64,000 nucleotides of DNA from Comamonas koreensis (GCF_021026195.1 NZ_JAJNCT010000030.1:1-64000); one strand, 5' to 3'. Numbered from the stretch's first letter, positions 42,098 through 54,496 are shown. The notes: a model not told the origin generated them from the sequence alone. A program made the numbers and translations.

Positions 42098-43297
42098 TTA
42101 CTTTTGTGCAGCGCCAGCGCCAGCCACGGTGCGGGCCTGCGGTTGCAGCGGCCAGGTCAGCACCAGCCACAGCAGCGCCAAGGCGCTGGTGGCGATGAAC
42201 AAATCGGTCACGCTGCCCCAACGGGTCAGCACCCCGCCCAGCGCGCCGCCGGCAAACAGGCCCAGCGATTGCAAGGTGTTGTAACTGCCCAGCGCGGCAC
42301 CACGCAAGGATGGCGGCGCCATGCGCGAGACCAGGCTGGGCTGCGTGGCCTCCAGTGCATTGAAGCCGCAGAAAAAGACAAACAGCAGCACGCCCATCAG
42401 CCAGAGCGTGGGTGCCTGGCCCGAGGTCGCCACCAGGCCCAGGGCCATCTGTACCAGGGCCACCAGCGCAATCGAGCCCAGCAGCGCGCCGCGCAGGTAA
42501 CCGCGCCGCTCCAGCGCAAACAGCCCGCCCATCAGCACAAAGGACAGCACCACGGCCGGCAGGTAGACCTGCCAGTGCTCGGCCTTGGGCAGGCCTGCGG
42601 CCACCAGCATCGCGGGCACGGCCACCCACATGGACATCTGCACCGTGTGCAGCACAAAGACCCCGGCATTGAGCCGCACCAGATCGGCATGGCGAAACAC
42701 CTCACGCAGGCCGCCGCGTGCGCCGCCCCGGTGCTCCAGCGGCTCCGGCGGCACCACCCACAGCACCACGGCAATGCCGCCCAGCGCCAGGCCGCAGGTC
42801 ATCAAGAACAGGCCGCTCAGGCCGATATGCACGACCAGCAGCGGGCTGAGCACCAGCGCCAGCGCAAACATCAGGCCGATGCTGGCGCCCACCAGCGCCA
42901 TGGCCTTGGTGCGCACCACATCGCGGGTCTGGTCGGCCAGCAGCGCCGTGACGGCGGCGGACACGGCGCCCGCGCCTTGCAGCGCCCGGCCCAGCAGCAA
43001 TGTATGGAGGTTGCCTGCCATGCCAGCGATCAGGCTGCCGGCGGCAAACACCAGCAGACCCAGCACAATGACCTTCTTGCGCCCGTAGCGGTCAGACGCC
43101 ATGCCCAGCGGCAATTGGCAGACGGCCTGGGTCAGGCCATAGACGCCCATGGCCAGCCCAACCAGCGCCGGGTCATCACCGCCAGGGTATTTGTGGGCCT
43201 CCAGCGCAAACACCGGCAGCACCAGAAACAGGCCCAGCATGCGCAATGCAAAGATCAGCGCCAGGCTAAAGCTGGCGCGCCGCTCGGCCGGCAGCAT
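42098..43297 (-). CDS. MFS transporter
   Basis: 399 residues from the ATG at 43295-43297 (MLPAERRASF). About 12 helices; the signature is GMASDRYGRKKVIVLGLLVFAAG in loop 2-3 and GRALQGAGAVSAAVTALLADQTRD in helix 4-5, typical of drug:proton antiporter relatives. A short charged central loop (PEPLEHRGGARGGLREVFRHADL) separates the halves. Genes of this kind sit between uvrA and ssb in many Comamonadaceae. The substrate is unknown. Longer in-frame starts upstream exist but lack family character. Confidence 0.87.
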   Translation of the reverse strand: MLPAERRASFSLALIFALRMLGLFLVLPVFALEAHKYPGGDDPALVGLAMGVYGLTQAVCQLPLGMASDRYGRKKVIVLGLLVFAAGSLIAGMAGNLHTLLLGRALQGAGAVSAAVTALLADQTRDVVRTKAMALVGASIGLMFALALVLSPLLVVHIGLSGLFLMTCGLALGGIAVVLWVVPPEPLEHRGGARGGLREVFRHADLVRLNAGVFVLHTVQMSMWVAVPAMLVAAGLPKAEHWQVYLPAVVLSFVLMGGLFALERRGYLRGALLGSIALVALVQMALGLVATSGQAPTLWLMGVLLFVFFCGFNALEATQPSLVSRMAPPSLRGAALGSYNTLQSLGLFAGGALGGVLTRWGSVTDLFIATSALALLWLVLTWPLQPQARTVAGAGAAQK

Positions 43298-43623
43298 GGC
43301 CGTGGATGAAGAAACAGAAGTGAGAGACAAGGGCGATACGCTGGCAAACAAGGGACGGATGGCGACGATCGCCAGCGGCAAGTGTAGAGCGCAGCCGCAA
43401 GCCCTGCTGGCAGACGGAATCTCCGCGCCCGGCATTGCATCAGAAACCATAGCTAGGCGCAAAGCGGTAGCAAGCCCCCACCTCTATTTTGGCGATAGGT
43501 TGTAGGCCATTCCCCTGGGGCGGCGCCCGGTTTATCCGCAAAGCATGTGCAGCGATACCCAGGAGATTGCACAACGAAGGGGCAGGCTGGCTATCATGAG
43601 GGGTTTTGGATCTTGACGCCCAC

Positions 43624-46773
<3,150 letters not shown>

Positions 46774-46843
46774 GCCTATTGGGCGATGCAACCACCACGA
46801 CCGGGAGCGCCACAGCGATGCCGACCTGCCCGCCATCATCGCC

Positions 46844-47245
46844 TTGCTGGCCGATGATGCGCTGGGCCGCGAGCGCGAGTTGCTGACCGACCCGCCCGAT
46901 GCGCGCTATACCGCAGCTTTTGATGCCATCTGCGCCGATGCGAACCAGCGCTTGGTGGTGGCGGAGTTGAACGGACAGGTGGTCGGCACCCTGCAGCTGT
47001 CTTTTGTGCCCGGCTTGTCGCACACGGGCGCCTGGCGTGGCCAGATCGAATCAGTGCGCATTGCGGCAGAACTGCGCGGCGCCGGCGCGGGCCAGCAGAT
47101 GCTGGAATGGGCGGTGGCGCAGTGCCGGGAGCGGGGCTGCGCGGTGGTGCAGCTGACCACCGACAAAAGCCGGGCCGATGCCCACCGTTTCTATGAAAAG
47201 CTGGGCTTTGTGCCCAGCCATCTGGGTTTCAAGCGCAAGCTTTAA
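46844..47245 (+). CDS. GNAT-family N-acetyltransferase, start uncertain
   Basis: At least 133 residues with an acetyl-CoA binding block ESVRIAAELRGAGAGQQMLEWA and a C-terminal RADAHRFYEKLGFVPSHLGF. The open frame has a TTG at 46844, but protein-like sequence (RERHSDADLPAIIALLADDALG) continues upstream in the same frame to about 46778 with no ATG, GTG or TTG. An ATG at 46786 is in another frame and would join with one base removed near 46795. Either a rare start (ATT at 46778) or a one-base frameshift/assembly error is likely. The GNAT fold is otherwise intact. Substrate unknown. Confidence 0.75.
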   Translation: MLADDALGRERELLTDPPDARYTAAFDAICADANQRLVVAELNGQVVGTLQLSFVPGLSHTGAWRGQIESVRIAAELRGAGAGQQMLEWAVAQCRERGCAVVQLTTDKSRADAHRFYEKLGFVPSHLGFKRKL

Positions 47246-48399
47246 GTGCCCGAGGGCGTGAGGCGGATGAGCTTGCCATCGGGCCCATCGGTCAGCAGGT
47301 AGACCAGGCCATCGGCACCCTGGCGCACATCGCGGATGCGCTCACCGAGGGATTCATAGAGCCGCTTCTCGCCCGTCACCTTGCCGTCCTTGACCGTCAG
47401 CTGGGCGACGCTGCGCGACTTGAGGCCGCCGACCAGCAGGCTGCCTTTCCAGGCCGGGCCATAGCGGTCGCTCGTGACAAAGGCCATGCCTGAGGGCGCA
47501 ATGCTAGGCACCCAGTAGTGCAAGGGCTGCTCCATGCCGGCCTTCTGCGTGCCTTCGCCGATCTTGCCGCCGCCGTATTCCTCGCCATAGGTGATCACCG
47601 GCCAGCCATAGTTCTTGCCGGGCTGGGGCCGGTTGATCTCGTCGCCGCCCTGGGGGCCGTGCTCGTGCTGCCACAGGCTGCCATCGGCGGCCACGGCCAG
47701 GCCCTGGCTGTTGCGGTGGCCGTAGCTGTAGATCTCGGGCAGCGCATCCTGGCGGCCCACATAGGGGTTGTCCTTGGGCACGCTGCCATCCTTGGCGATG
47801 CGCACCAGCTTGCCATGGTGGTTGTTCAGGGTCTGCGCATCGTTGCGCAACGAGAAGCGGTCACCCAGGCTGAGGAACAGGTTGCCGTCAGGCGTCTCGG
47901 CAATGCGGCAGCCAAAGTGGGCATTGCTCCTGGCCTTGGGGCGCTGGCTGAACAGCACCTTGACCTGGTCGAGCTGGCGCTCATCGGCCGCAATGCGCGC
48001 CGTGGCCAGCGCCGTGCTGTTGGTGCCGGCCTGGGGCCCGGCTTCGCTGAAGCAGAAATAGATACGGCGGTTGCTGGCGAACTGGCTGTCGGCCACCACA
48101 TCCAGCAGGCCGCCCTGGCCAGCATCGACCACCTTGGGAACGCCTTGCAGCTCGGACTGCTTGCGGCCATCGGCATCGAGCAGCCAGAGCTTGCCGCCGC
48201 GCTCGGTCAGCAAAAAGCGCTTGTCCGGCAACGGCGCAATGGCCCAGGGGTTGAGGTAGCCGCTGCCCACGACCGTGGGCTTGGGCAGCGCGGGCGCCGC
48301 CGTTTGCGCTTGCGCAGTGCTGGCGGCGCAGACGGCCAGCAGCCCGCTGGCGCCCAGCGCCCATGCATGAAAACCCTTGCGTGCCTGTTTCTGTCTCAT
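47242..48399 (-). CDS. PQQ-dependent aldose sugar dehydrogenase (Yli-type beta-propeller)
   Basis: 385 residues from the ATG at 48397-48399 behind AAGGGC, with a signal peptide ending in STAQAQT. The six-bladed propeller of the soluble aldose dehydrogenase family is recognised by YLNPWAIAPLPDKRFLLTERGG, GQGGLLDVVADSQF, SNAHFGCRIAETPDGNLFLSLGDR, EIYSYGHRNSQGLAVAADGSLWQHEHGPQGGDEIN and PGKNYGWPVITYG. The enzyme oxidises aldoses in the periplasm with PQQ. It is divergent from a FAD oxidoreductase with only 33 bp between the start codons. Confidence 0.9.
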   Translation of the reverse strand: MRQKQARKGFHAWALGASGLLAVCAASTAQAQTAAPALPKPTVVGSGYLNPWAIAPLPDKRFLLTERGGKLWLLDADGRKQSELQGVPKVVDAGQGGLLDVVADSQFASNRRIYFCFSEAGPQAGTNSTALATARIAADERQLDQVKVLFSQRPKARSNAHFGCRIAETPDGNLFLSLGDRFSLRNDAQTLNNHHGKLVRIAKDGSVPKDNPYVGRQDALPEIYSYGHRNSQGLAVAADGSLWQHEHGPQGGDEINRPQPGKNYGWPVITYGEEYGGGKIGEGTQKAGMEQPLHYWVPSIAPSGMAFVTSDRYGPAWKGSLLVGGLKSRSVAQLTVKDGKVTGEKRLYESLGERIRDVRQGADGLVYLLTDGPDGKLIRLTPSGT

Positions 48400-48432
48400 G
48401 TTTGCCCTTTGCGAAGTGTTGGTGACCTTACC

Positions 48433-49653
48433 ATGCTGAGCATGGAAAGCCCCAACAGTTCCCCTTCGGCCACCCCCTCGGTCACCCCCTCGGTCACCAC
48501 GTCTGCCAGCGCCAGCCCGGCGGTCTGGGATTTTGTCGTCATCGGCGCCGGCATGGCCGGCAGCGCCACCGCCTGGCACCTGGCCGATAGCGCCCAGGTG
48601 CTCGTGCTGGAGCAGGAATCCCAACCCGGCTACCACACCACCGGCCGCTCGGCCGCGCTGTTCGAAGAGCACTATGGCCCAGCCCAGGTGCAAGCACTCA
48701 CGCGGGCCAGCCGCGCGTTTTACGAGCAGCCCCCGGCTGACTTTGCCGAGCAGGCGCTGGTCAGCCCCCGGGGTGTGCTGTATGTGGCGACACCCGAGCA
48801 GTTGCCCGCGCTGCAAGCCGCCTACGACGAGGCACGCCAGCATTCGCCCGGCGCCCGCTGGCTGGACAAGACCGAACTGAAAGCCTTCTTGCCCGCCTTG
48901 AACACCGAGGTGCTGGAAGCCGGCTTTACCGACGATGGCGCCCGCGATATGGATGTGCACGCGCTGCACCAGGGCTTTTTGAAAGGCATGCGCCGGCGCG
49001 GCGGCCAGCTGTGGAACGATGCCCGGGTGCTGAGCCTGGACTGGGATGCCAGCGCCAGCCACTGGCAGATCAGTCTGGCCGATGGCCGCCAGCTGCAGGC
49101 CCGCCATGTCGTCAATGCCGCCGGTGCCTGGGCCGATGAACTGGGCCAGATGGCCGGGGCCGCTGCGATTGGACTCACACCCAAGCGCCGCAGCGCCTTC
49201 ACCTTTGCGATGCCCGGCGGCATGGACGGCCAGCACTGGCCGGCGGTCATCGATATTGGCGAGCAGTGGTACTTCAAGCCCGATGCCGGCCAGCTGCTGG
49301 GCTCGCCCGCCAATGCCGATGCCACGCATCCGCATGATGTGCAGCCCGAGATGATGGACATTGCCGAGGGCATTGACCGCATCATGCAGGCCAGCCACTT
49401 TGACATCCGCCGCCCTAGCCACAGTTGGGCGGGCCTGCGCTCCTTTGTCGCCGATGGCGAGATGGTGATCGGCTGGGATGGCCAGGCGCCGCAGTTTCTG
49501 TGGGTGGCCGCGCAGGGCGGCTACGGCATCCAGAGCGCCTATGGCTACGGCCTGCTGGCGCGCAACCTGGCCTTGCATGAGCCGCTGGACCCGGCCCTTG
49601 CCAGCCAGGGCGTGCAGCCCCAGGCAGTGTCGCCCACCAGGGGCTTGCGCTGA
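48433..49653 (+). CDS. DauA-like FAD-dependent D-amino-acid dehydrogenase
   Basis: 406 residues from the ATG at 48433 (or 48442). A Ser/Thr/Pro leader with a near-perfect 12-bp tandem repeat (CGGTCACCCCCT) precedes the FAD motif VIGAGMAGSATAWHLA. The alignment with P. aeruginosa D-arginine dehydrogenase DauA, from memory, is close: QPGYHTTGRSAALF, DVHALHQGFLKGMRRRGG, VVNAAGAWADELGQMAG, GLTPKRRSAFTFAMP, LGSPANADATHPHDVQPE, HSWAGLRSFVADGEMV and VAAQGGYGIQSAYG. The DauA lid Tyr (HYT) is Phe here. Substrate spectrum may therefore differ. It probably deaminates D-amino acids, passing electrons to the membrane. Confidence 0.82.
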   Translation: MLSMESPNSSPSATPSVTPSVTTSASASPAVWDFVVIGAGMAGSATAWHLADSAQVLVLEQESQPGYHTTGRSAALFEEHYGPAQVQALTRASRAFYEQPPADFAEQALVSPRGVLYVATPEQLPALQAAYDEARQHSPGARWLDKTELKAFLPALNTEVLEAGFTDDGARDMDVHALHQGFLKGMRRRGGQLWNDARVLSLDWDASASHWQISLADGRQLQARHVVNAAGAWADELGQMAGAAAIGLTPKRRSAFTFAMPGGMDGQHWPAVIDIGEQWYFKPDAGQLLGSPANADATHPHDVQPEMMDIAEGIDRIMQASHFDIRRPSHSWAGLRSFVADGEMVIGWDGQAPQFLWVAAQGGYGIQSAYGYGLLARNLALHEPLDPALASQGVQPQAVSPTRGLR

Positions 49654-49746
49654 ATAGCGCAGTGCCAGCACGCAGCCGCGCTTGCTGGCACACTGCTGGA
49701 AAACCTTGAATAACATCCGGCGCTGCGCACACCAGCGCCTCCAGCC

Positions 49747-50688
49747 ATGTCTGCTTCCAGCTCCCCGGTTCCCTTCCGCCCCACTGACCTCGCGTTGGCG
49801 CTGGTCGTGGTGGTGGTCTGGGGCATCAACTTTGTGATCATGAAATGGGGCCTGCAAAGCCTGACCCCGTTCGAGCTGGGCGCCCTGCGCTACCTGTGCG
49901 CGGCCTTTCCGCTGGTGCTGTTCATCAAGCCGCCGCGCGTGCACTGGCGCTGGGTGGTGCTGTTTGGCCTGCTGCAGGGCGTGGGCCAGTTCGGCTTCTT
50001 GTTCACCGCGCTCAAGGTGGGCATGACGGCGTCGCTGGCCAGCGTGGTGCTGCAGACCCAGGTGTTTCTCACTGCTGTCTGGACCTGGGTGCTGCTGCGC
50101 GAGCGGCCCGGCCGCCCACTGGTGGCCGGCATGGGCATTGCGGCGCTGGGCCTGGCCTGCCTGCTGATCAATGAGTTGCGCAGCAATGGCGCTGGCGGCA
50201 CGACGTTGGCCGGCCTGCTGCTGGTGCTGTGCGCGGCCACGTCCTGGGCCTGCTCCAACGTGGTGGTGCGCCTGGCGCAAAAGGAAAACGCCAGCTACGA
50301 CCCGGTGAGCTTTATCGCCTGGGGGAGCCTGATGCCGATCATCCCCTTCATCGGGCTGAGCGCCTGGTTGGACGATGGCAGCGTGGGCAAGTGGCTGCAT
50401 GCCGAGACCTGGCAGCAGATCCCCTGGCTGGCCTGGGCATCCATCGCCTACCTGGGCTGGGTGGCCACCATCGTCGGCTACGGGCTGTGGACCCAACTGA
50501 TCCAGCGCTACTCCGCCAACCGCGTGGCGCCGTTCAGCCTCTGCGTTCCCGTCATCGGGCTGACCACCGGCATGCTGGTACTGGGCGAGACGGTGACCGG
50601 CTGGCAATGGGCTGGCGCGGTGTTTGTCGTGCTGGCCTTGGTGGTCGTGGTCTGGGGCGGCCGCTGGCTGCAGGCGGCGCGGCGCTAA
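49747..50688 (+). CDS. EamA-family metabolite exporter
   Basis: 313 residues with about ten membrane helices in two EamA repeats. The first repeat begins LALALVVVVWGINFVIMKWGL and ends near GLACLLINELRS; the second begins GLLLVLCAATSWACSNVVVRLA and ends LVLALVVVVWG-like. Carriers of this group export metabolites such as O-acetylserine or cysteine. The start ATG at 49747 has a fitting length. It follows the DauA-like gene by 93 bp and its stop is 22 bp from the convergent Bug gene, whose hairpin may stop both. Confidence 0.88.
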   Translation: MSASSSPVPFRPTDLALALVVVVVWGINFVIMKWGLQSLTPFELGALRYLCAAFPLVLFIKPPRVHWRWVVLFGLLQGVGQFGFLFTALKVGMTASLASVVLQTQVFLTAVWTWVLLRERPGRPLVAGMGIAALGLACLLINELRSNGAGGTTLAGLLLVLCAATSWACSNVVVRLAQKENASYDPVSFIAWGSLMPIIPFIGLSAWLDDGSVGKWLHAETWQQIPWLAWASIAYLGWVATIVGYGLWTQLIQRYSANRVAPFSLCVPVIGLTTGMLVLGETVTGWQWAGAVFVVLALVVVVWGGRWLQAARR

Positions 50689-50699
50689 GCTCCACTGAA

Positions 50700-50722
50700 G
50701 AAGACCGCGCTCAGCGGTCTTC
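50700..50722 (+). terminator. Hairpin between convergent eamA and Bug genes
   Basis: GAAGACCGC (50700-50708) pairs with GCGGTCTTC (50714-50722) around a five-base loop that contains the Bug stop codon (TCA, 50711-50713 on this strand). It may terminate transcription from both sides. There is no T-run. Confidence 0.5.
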
Positions 50723-51706
50723 GATCTTCGCCGTCTCGACGATCTGCTGGTACTTGGCCACCTGGGCCTTCAAGAAGGCGCCCATGTCCTGGCCGGGTGC
50801 GGCCATCACATTGCCACTGGCTTCGAGCTTGGCACGAAAGCTGGGCGACTGCAGGGTGTCAGCCAGCGCCCCGCGCAACGCAGCCAGCACGTGGGGCGGC
50901 AGCTTGGCCGGGCCCATCAGCGCAAACCAGCTGTTGATATCGACCTTGGCGAACGCCGAAGTCTCGGCCAACGCTGGGATATCGGGCGTCACGGGGGAGC
51001 GCTTGGCCTCGGTCGTGCCCAGCGCCACCACTTTGCCGGCGCGGATATGCGGCAGGCCCGAGGACAGCACAAACACCCCAAACTCCAGGCTGCCGCCCAG
51101 CAGGTCATTGGTCAGCGGTGCCACGCCCTTGTAGGGCACATGGGTCATCGTCACATCGCCGGCCTGCTGCACCATTTCGCCGGCGATATGCAGCGCCGTG
51201 CCCACGCCCGAGCTGCCATAGCTGTACTTGCCGGGGTTCTGCCGCAGCAGGCTGAGGAACGCCTGCGTGTTCTTGACGCCACTGGCTTGCGACGCGACCA
51301 GCACCATGGGCTGCGTCGCCACCAGGCTGATCGGCGTGAAATCCTCGAACACGCGGTACTTGATGGCTTTGTTGATCAGCGGCGCAATCGCCATCTCGTT
51401 GTTGGCCGCCAGCAGCAAGGTGTAGCCATCGGCCGGCGCCCGGGCCACTTTCTGCGCGCCGATGGCACCGCCGGCACCGCCGAGGTTCTCGATCACCACC
51501 GGCTGCTTGAGCCGCTGCGCCAATTCGGTGCCGACCATGCGGCCCACGGCATCGGTGCTGCCGCCGGGCGGGTAGGCAATCACCAGGGTGATGGGCTTGC
51601 TCGGGTAGTGCGCAGCCGCTTGCGCGCCTGCCGCCATGCTGGCCGCCCATGCCAGCAGTCCGACGGTGGCCGCAAGGCCGGGGCGAAAAAAAAACGGAGG
51701 GAGCAT
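50711..51706 (-). CDS. Second Bug-family (TctC) binding protein with T9 tract
   Basis: 331 residues with an export signal after MLPPFFFRPGLAATVGLLAW. Bug blocks are PITLVIAYPPGGSTDAVGRMVG, VIENLGGAGGAIGAQKVARAP, YSYGSSGVGTALHIAGEMVQ and VPYKGVAPLTNDLLGG. It binds an organic acid in the periplasm. No tctA/tctB genes are nearby. Codons 5-7 are TTT TTT TTT, a run of nine T that could slip and shut the gene off. It is convergent with the EamA gene and shares a hairpin over its stop codon. Confidence 0.88.
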   Translation of the reverse strand: MLPPFFFRPGLAATVGLLAWAASMAAGAQAAAHYPSKPITLVIAYPPGGSTDAVGRMVGTELAQRLKQPVVIENLGGAGGAIGAQKVARAPADGYTLLLAANNEMAIAPLINKAIKYRVFEDFTPISLVATQPMVLVASQASGVKNTQAFLSLLRQNPGKYSYGSSGVGTALHIAGEMVQQAGDVTMTHVPYKGVAPLTNDLLGGSLEFGVFVLSSGLPHIRAGKVVALGTTEAKRSPVTPDIPALAETSAFAKVDINSWFALMGPAKLPPHVLAALRGALADTLQSPSFRAKLEASGNVMAAPGQDMGAFLKAQVAKYQQIVETAKIEDR

Positions 51707-51805
51707 CGGGAATCCTTGTGGCGGGTGGGGGCGTCGTCAGAGGAAAAGCGGCAGGCCGCATTGTGTCTTGGCGCAAGAGGCCCGCGCCCTGTCCCGGAAA
51801 AGAAG

Positions 51806-51838
51806 CAGGGTCCGTGCCAGCATGCAGCACGGACCCTG
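51806..51838 (-). terminator. Rho-independent terminator of pyrF
   Basis: CAGGGTCCGTGC (51806-51817) pairs with GCACGGACCCTG (51827-51838) in a 12-bp stem with a nine-base loop. On the minus strand a CTTCTTTTCC tract follows. It lies 22 bp after the pyrF stop. Confidence 0.8.
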
Positions 51839-51860
51839 TCGCTCTTGGCGTAGTGTCTGT

Positions 51861-52682
51861 TTAGTCCACCGCGTTCAGCAGATCGCGGGTCTTGATCGCG
51901 GCGGCGCGCGCCGCGCTGGCAAAGTCTTCGCCGCTGCTCGCATACAGAATGGCGCGCGAGGAGTTGATGATGATCGGGCCGCCGCCGATGCGCGCTGCCT
52001 TGACGGTGGCCACCGCATCGCCGCCCTGTGCACCCACGCCGGGAATCAACAGCGGCAGGTGGGGGGCGACGGCGCGCACGCGCTCGATCTCTTGCGGGCG
52101 GGTGGCGCCGACAACCAGGCCGAGCTGGCCATTGGTGTTCCAGGGGCCCTGGGCCAGGCGCGCCACATGCTCGAACATCTGTGGCTGGCCGGGCACATCG
52201 GCCAGGGTCTGGGCCTGCAGGTCATCCCCACCGGGGTTGGAGGTGCGGCACAGCAGGAAGGCGCCCTTGCCTTCGTACTGCAGATAGGGCGTGATGGAGT
52301 CAAAGCCCATGAACGGCGACAAGGTCACCGCATCGGCGCCGTAGCGCTCAAAGGCCTCCTTGGCGTACTGCTCGGCAGTCGAGCCGATGTCGCCGCGCTT
52401 GGCATCGAGAATCACCGGCACCTGGGGTGCCACGCGGCGCATATGGGCCATCAGCTTTTCCAGCTGGTCCTCGGCGCGGTGCGCGGCAAAATAGGCGATC
52501 TGCGGTTTGAAGCTGTTGACCAGGTCATGGGTGGCATCGACGATGGCTGCGCAAAAATCATAGATCTTGCTGGCATCGCCGCGCATCGCGGCTGGAAAAC
52601 GGCTGGGTTCCGGATCCAGGCCCACGCACAGCATGGAGTTGTTTTGGGTGGCTGCGGCGCGCAGCTGGTCGATGAAAGGCAT
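51861..52682 (-). CDS. pyrF: Orotidine-5'-phosphate decarboxylase
   Basis: 273 residues. It decarboxylates OMP to UMP, the last step of UMP synthesis. It is the longer PyrF type. Blocks are [56 protein letters not shown] (catalytic Asp-Lys region), [16 protein letters not shown] and [12 protein letters not shown] near the phosphate site. A terminator follows it. It is divergent from an EamA exporter, with 65 bp between the start codons. Confidence 0.94.
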   Translation of the reverse strand: MPFIDQLRAAATQNNSMLCVGLDPEPSRFPAAMRGDASKIYDFCAAIVDATHDLVNSFKPQIAYFAAHRAEDQLEKLMAHMRRVAPQVPVILDAKRGDIGSTAEQYAKEAFERYGADAVTLSPFMGFDSITPYLQYEGKGAFLLCRTSNPGGDDLQAQTLADVPGQPQMFEHVARLAQGPWNTNGQLGLVVGATRPQEIERVRAVAPHLPLLIPGVGAQGGDAVATVKAARIGGGPIIINSSRAILYASSGEDFASAARAAAIKTRDLLNAVD

Positions 52683-52747
52683 GGCCGCTATTGTAAAAGC
52701 TGGCCAGGGGCCCCGCTCTGCGCAGGGCTGACTGCGTCACACGGGGA

Positions 52748-53653
52748 TTGCAGGCACAATCGCAGCCCATGCCTACGCTGTCGAGACAACAACTGGTGAC
52801 CCTGGGCCTGCTGACCCTGGTCTGGGGGCTGAACTGGCCGGTGATGAAAACGGGGGTGCAGCACTTTCCGCCGCTGAGCTTCCGCGCACTGTCGATGCTG
52901 ATCGGCCTGCCCTTGTTGGCCCTGGGCCTGGTGGTGCTGAAGGTGCCGTTCCGGCTGGAGCGCCGTTACTGGCGCCCGCTGCTGGTGCTGGGTTTTTTCA
53001 ACATGGTGATGTGGCACACGCTGATCATCGTGGCCATCCCGCTGCTGCCCAGCGGCCGGGCAGCCATTCTGGGCTACACCATGCCTATTTTTTCAGCAGC
53101 GCTGGGCGCACTGTTCTTCAGCGACCGGCTGCCACCGCGCGCCTGGCTGGGTGTGGCCGCTGCCGCAGGCGGCGTCTTGCTGCTGCTATGGAATGAGATG
53201 GACAAGCTGGGCGGCAAGCCCACCGGCGTGGCGCTGATGCTGTTGGCGGCGGCCAGCTGGGCGCTGGGCACCCAGCTGCTGCGCCGCACCCGCATCCCGG
53301 CCGCCACCTTGACCCTGGCCTTCTGGATGACCGTGATGACCACCCTCTGCCTGTGCCTGCTGGCCACGCTGCTGGAGCGCCCGCGCTGGCATGCGCCTGA
53401 CCCCGTGGCCTGGGGCACCATCCTGTTCAACGCGGTGCTGGTGATCGGCTTTGCCCAGGTGGCCTGGTTCTTTCTGGTGCGCACACTGCCGCCATTGGCG
53501 TCCACGCTGAGCGTGATGCTGATCCCCGTGCTCGGCGTCTTCAGTGGCGCCTGGTGGCTGGGTGAGATCCTGCACTGGCAGGACTGGACAGCCGTCGCCT
53601 TGATGGTGCTGGCCATCGCCTCGGTGCTCTGGCCCAGCCGGGCCCGCGGCTGA
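52748..53653 (+). CDS. EamA/DMT-family transporter
   Basis: 301 residues with ten membrane helices in two EamA repeats: LGLLTLVWGLNWPVMKTGVQH at the start and GVALMLLAAASWALGTQLLRR at the second repeat. TMPIFSAALGALFFSDRLPPRAWLGVAAAAGGVLLLL and MLIPVLGVFSGAWWLGEILHWQDWTAVALMVLAI are conserved family segments. It exports or imports an unknown metabolite. It is distinct in sequence from the EamA gene near 50 kb. The ATG at 52777 is too late; the ATG at 52748 fits the family length. Confidence 0.87.
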   Translation: MQAQSQPMPTLSRQQLVTLGLLTLVWGLNWPVMKTGVQHFPPLSFRALSMLIGLPLLALGLVVLKVPFRLERRYWRPLLVLGFFNMVMWHTLIIVAIPLLPSGRAAILGYTMPIFSAALGALFFSDRLPPRAWLGVAAAAGGVLLLLWNEMDKLGGKPTGVALMLLAAASWALGTQLLRRTRIPAATLTLAFWMTVMTTLCLCLLATLLERPRWHAPDPVAWGTILFNAVLVIGFAQVAWFFLVRTLPPLASTLSVMLIPVLGVFSGAWWLGEILHWQDWTAVALMVLAIASVLWPSRARG

Positions 53654-53684
53654 GCCTGCACAAGGCGGTCCGGGGTTGCTGGTA

Positions 53685-54203
53685 TCAGTGGTTCGCAGCT
53701 TGCGCAGGCGCTGCCAGGCTGTCGTTGTCCATCGTCAGGTAGACCAGCACCAGCAGCAAGGTGATGAAGAAGCGGAAGGCATCGGGCACGCCATTCCACT
53801 CCTTGGACATCCACATGCCAAACCACTCACCGCCTACCGACATGAAGCCCACCTGCCAGGTGAGAAAGCCCAGCGTGAGCCCCGCAATCGCCCATTTTTT
53901 GGCAGCGCGAAAGCCAGCGGCATCGGCATGGCGGGCCCGCAAGAGCTTGCTGCCGCCGATCCAGCACAGCAGGGCCGTCAGCGCTTCCAGCGCAATGATG
54001 CAGACGTAGCCCAGGTGGTGGACCCATTGCGCCTCAATGGCGCGGTACATGATGCCGTTGCCGGGGAAGGTGGTATCCATGAGGAACACATGGTGCACAA
54101 AGGCAAAGTTGGTGGCGTAGTCGGTGATATTGCCAAATGCCACCAAGGTGGCGAACAAGGCCATGGCCAGCACCATGGCGGACTTGGACAGACGAATCAT
54201 CAT
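53685..54203 (-). CDS. DUF2165 small integral membrane protein
   Basis: 172 residues from the double ATG at 54198-54203 behind AGGAG. Four membrane helices are seen: SKSAMVLAMALFATLVAFG, HHLGYVCIIALEALTALLCW, AIAGLTLGFLTWQVGFM and FRFFITLLLVLVYLTM. WFGMW and YATNFAFVHHVFLMDTTFP are typical of DUF2165. The function of this family is unknown. It stands alone, with a 293-bp gap upstream containing no gene, and its stop is 31 bp from the convergent EamA gene. Confidence 0.85.
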   Translation of the reverse strand: MMIRLSKSAMVLAMALFATLVAFGNITDYATNFAFVHHVFLMDTTFPGNGIMYRAIEAQWVHHLGYVCIIALEALTALLCWIGGSKLLRARHADAAGFRAAKKWAIAGLTLGFLTWQVGFMSVGGEWFGMWMSKEWNGVPDAFRFFITLLLVLVYLTMDNDSLAAPAQAANH

Positions 54204-54496
54204 TCGAAGCTCCTGACGTGAAAGCGTGACAAAGGGATAGGAAAAAGACAGACGGATGCCGTGGCGCCGAACAGCAAGGCTCGGTACCTGATCCATCAAG
54301 GCTGTGCCAACGCGGGGTTGGCGGGGAGGTGTGCAAGAAGCACGGAGGCGCGCAGATCGGGACTGGAAAACCTGAAGCCGGCAGCGGGTCTGGGAAACAC
54401 GCAGGCCAACCGGATCGAATGTCGCGCCAGGAGGGAGGCTGGATTCTGCCAGCCCGCTGTGGAGGCTGTCAACGCCGGCCGATCCGGCCATAAAAA

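Noticed and set aside
43298..43623. LexA (SOS) box for uvrA
   Set aside because: No CTGT-N8-ACAG match was found in the gap before uvrA. The ssb upstream gap also shows none.
48433..48500. Phase variation through the tandem repeat at the DauA-like start
   Set aside because: The unit is 12 bp, so copy changes keep the frame; no on/off effect is expected.
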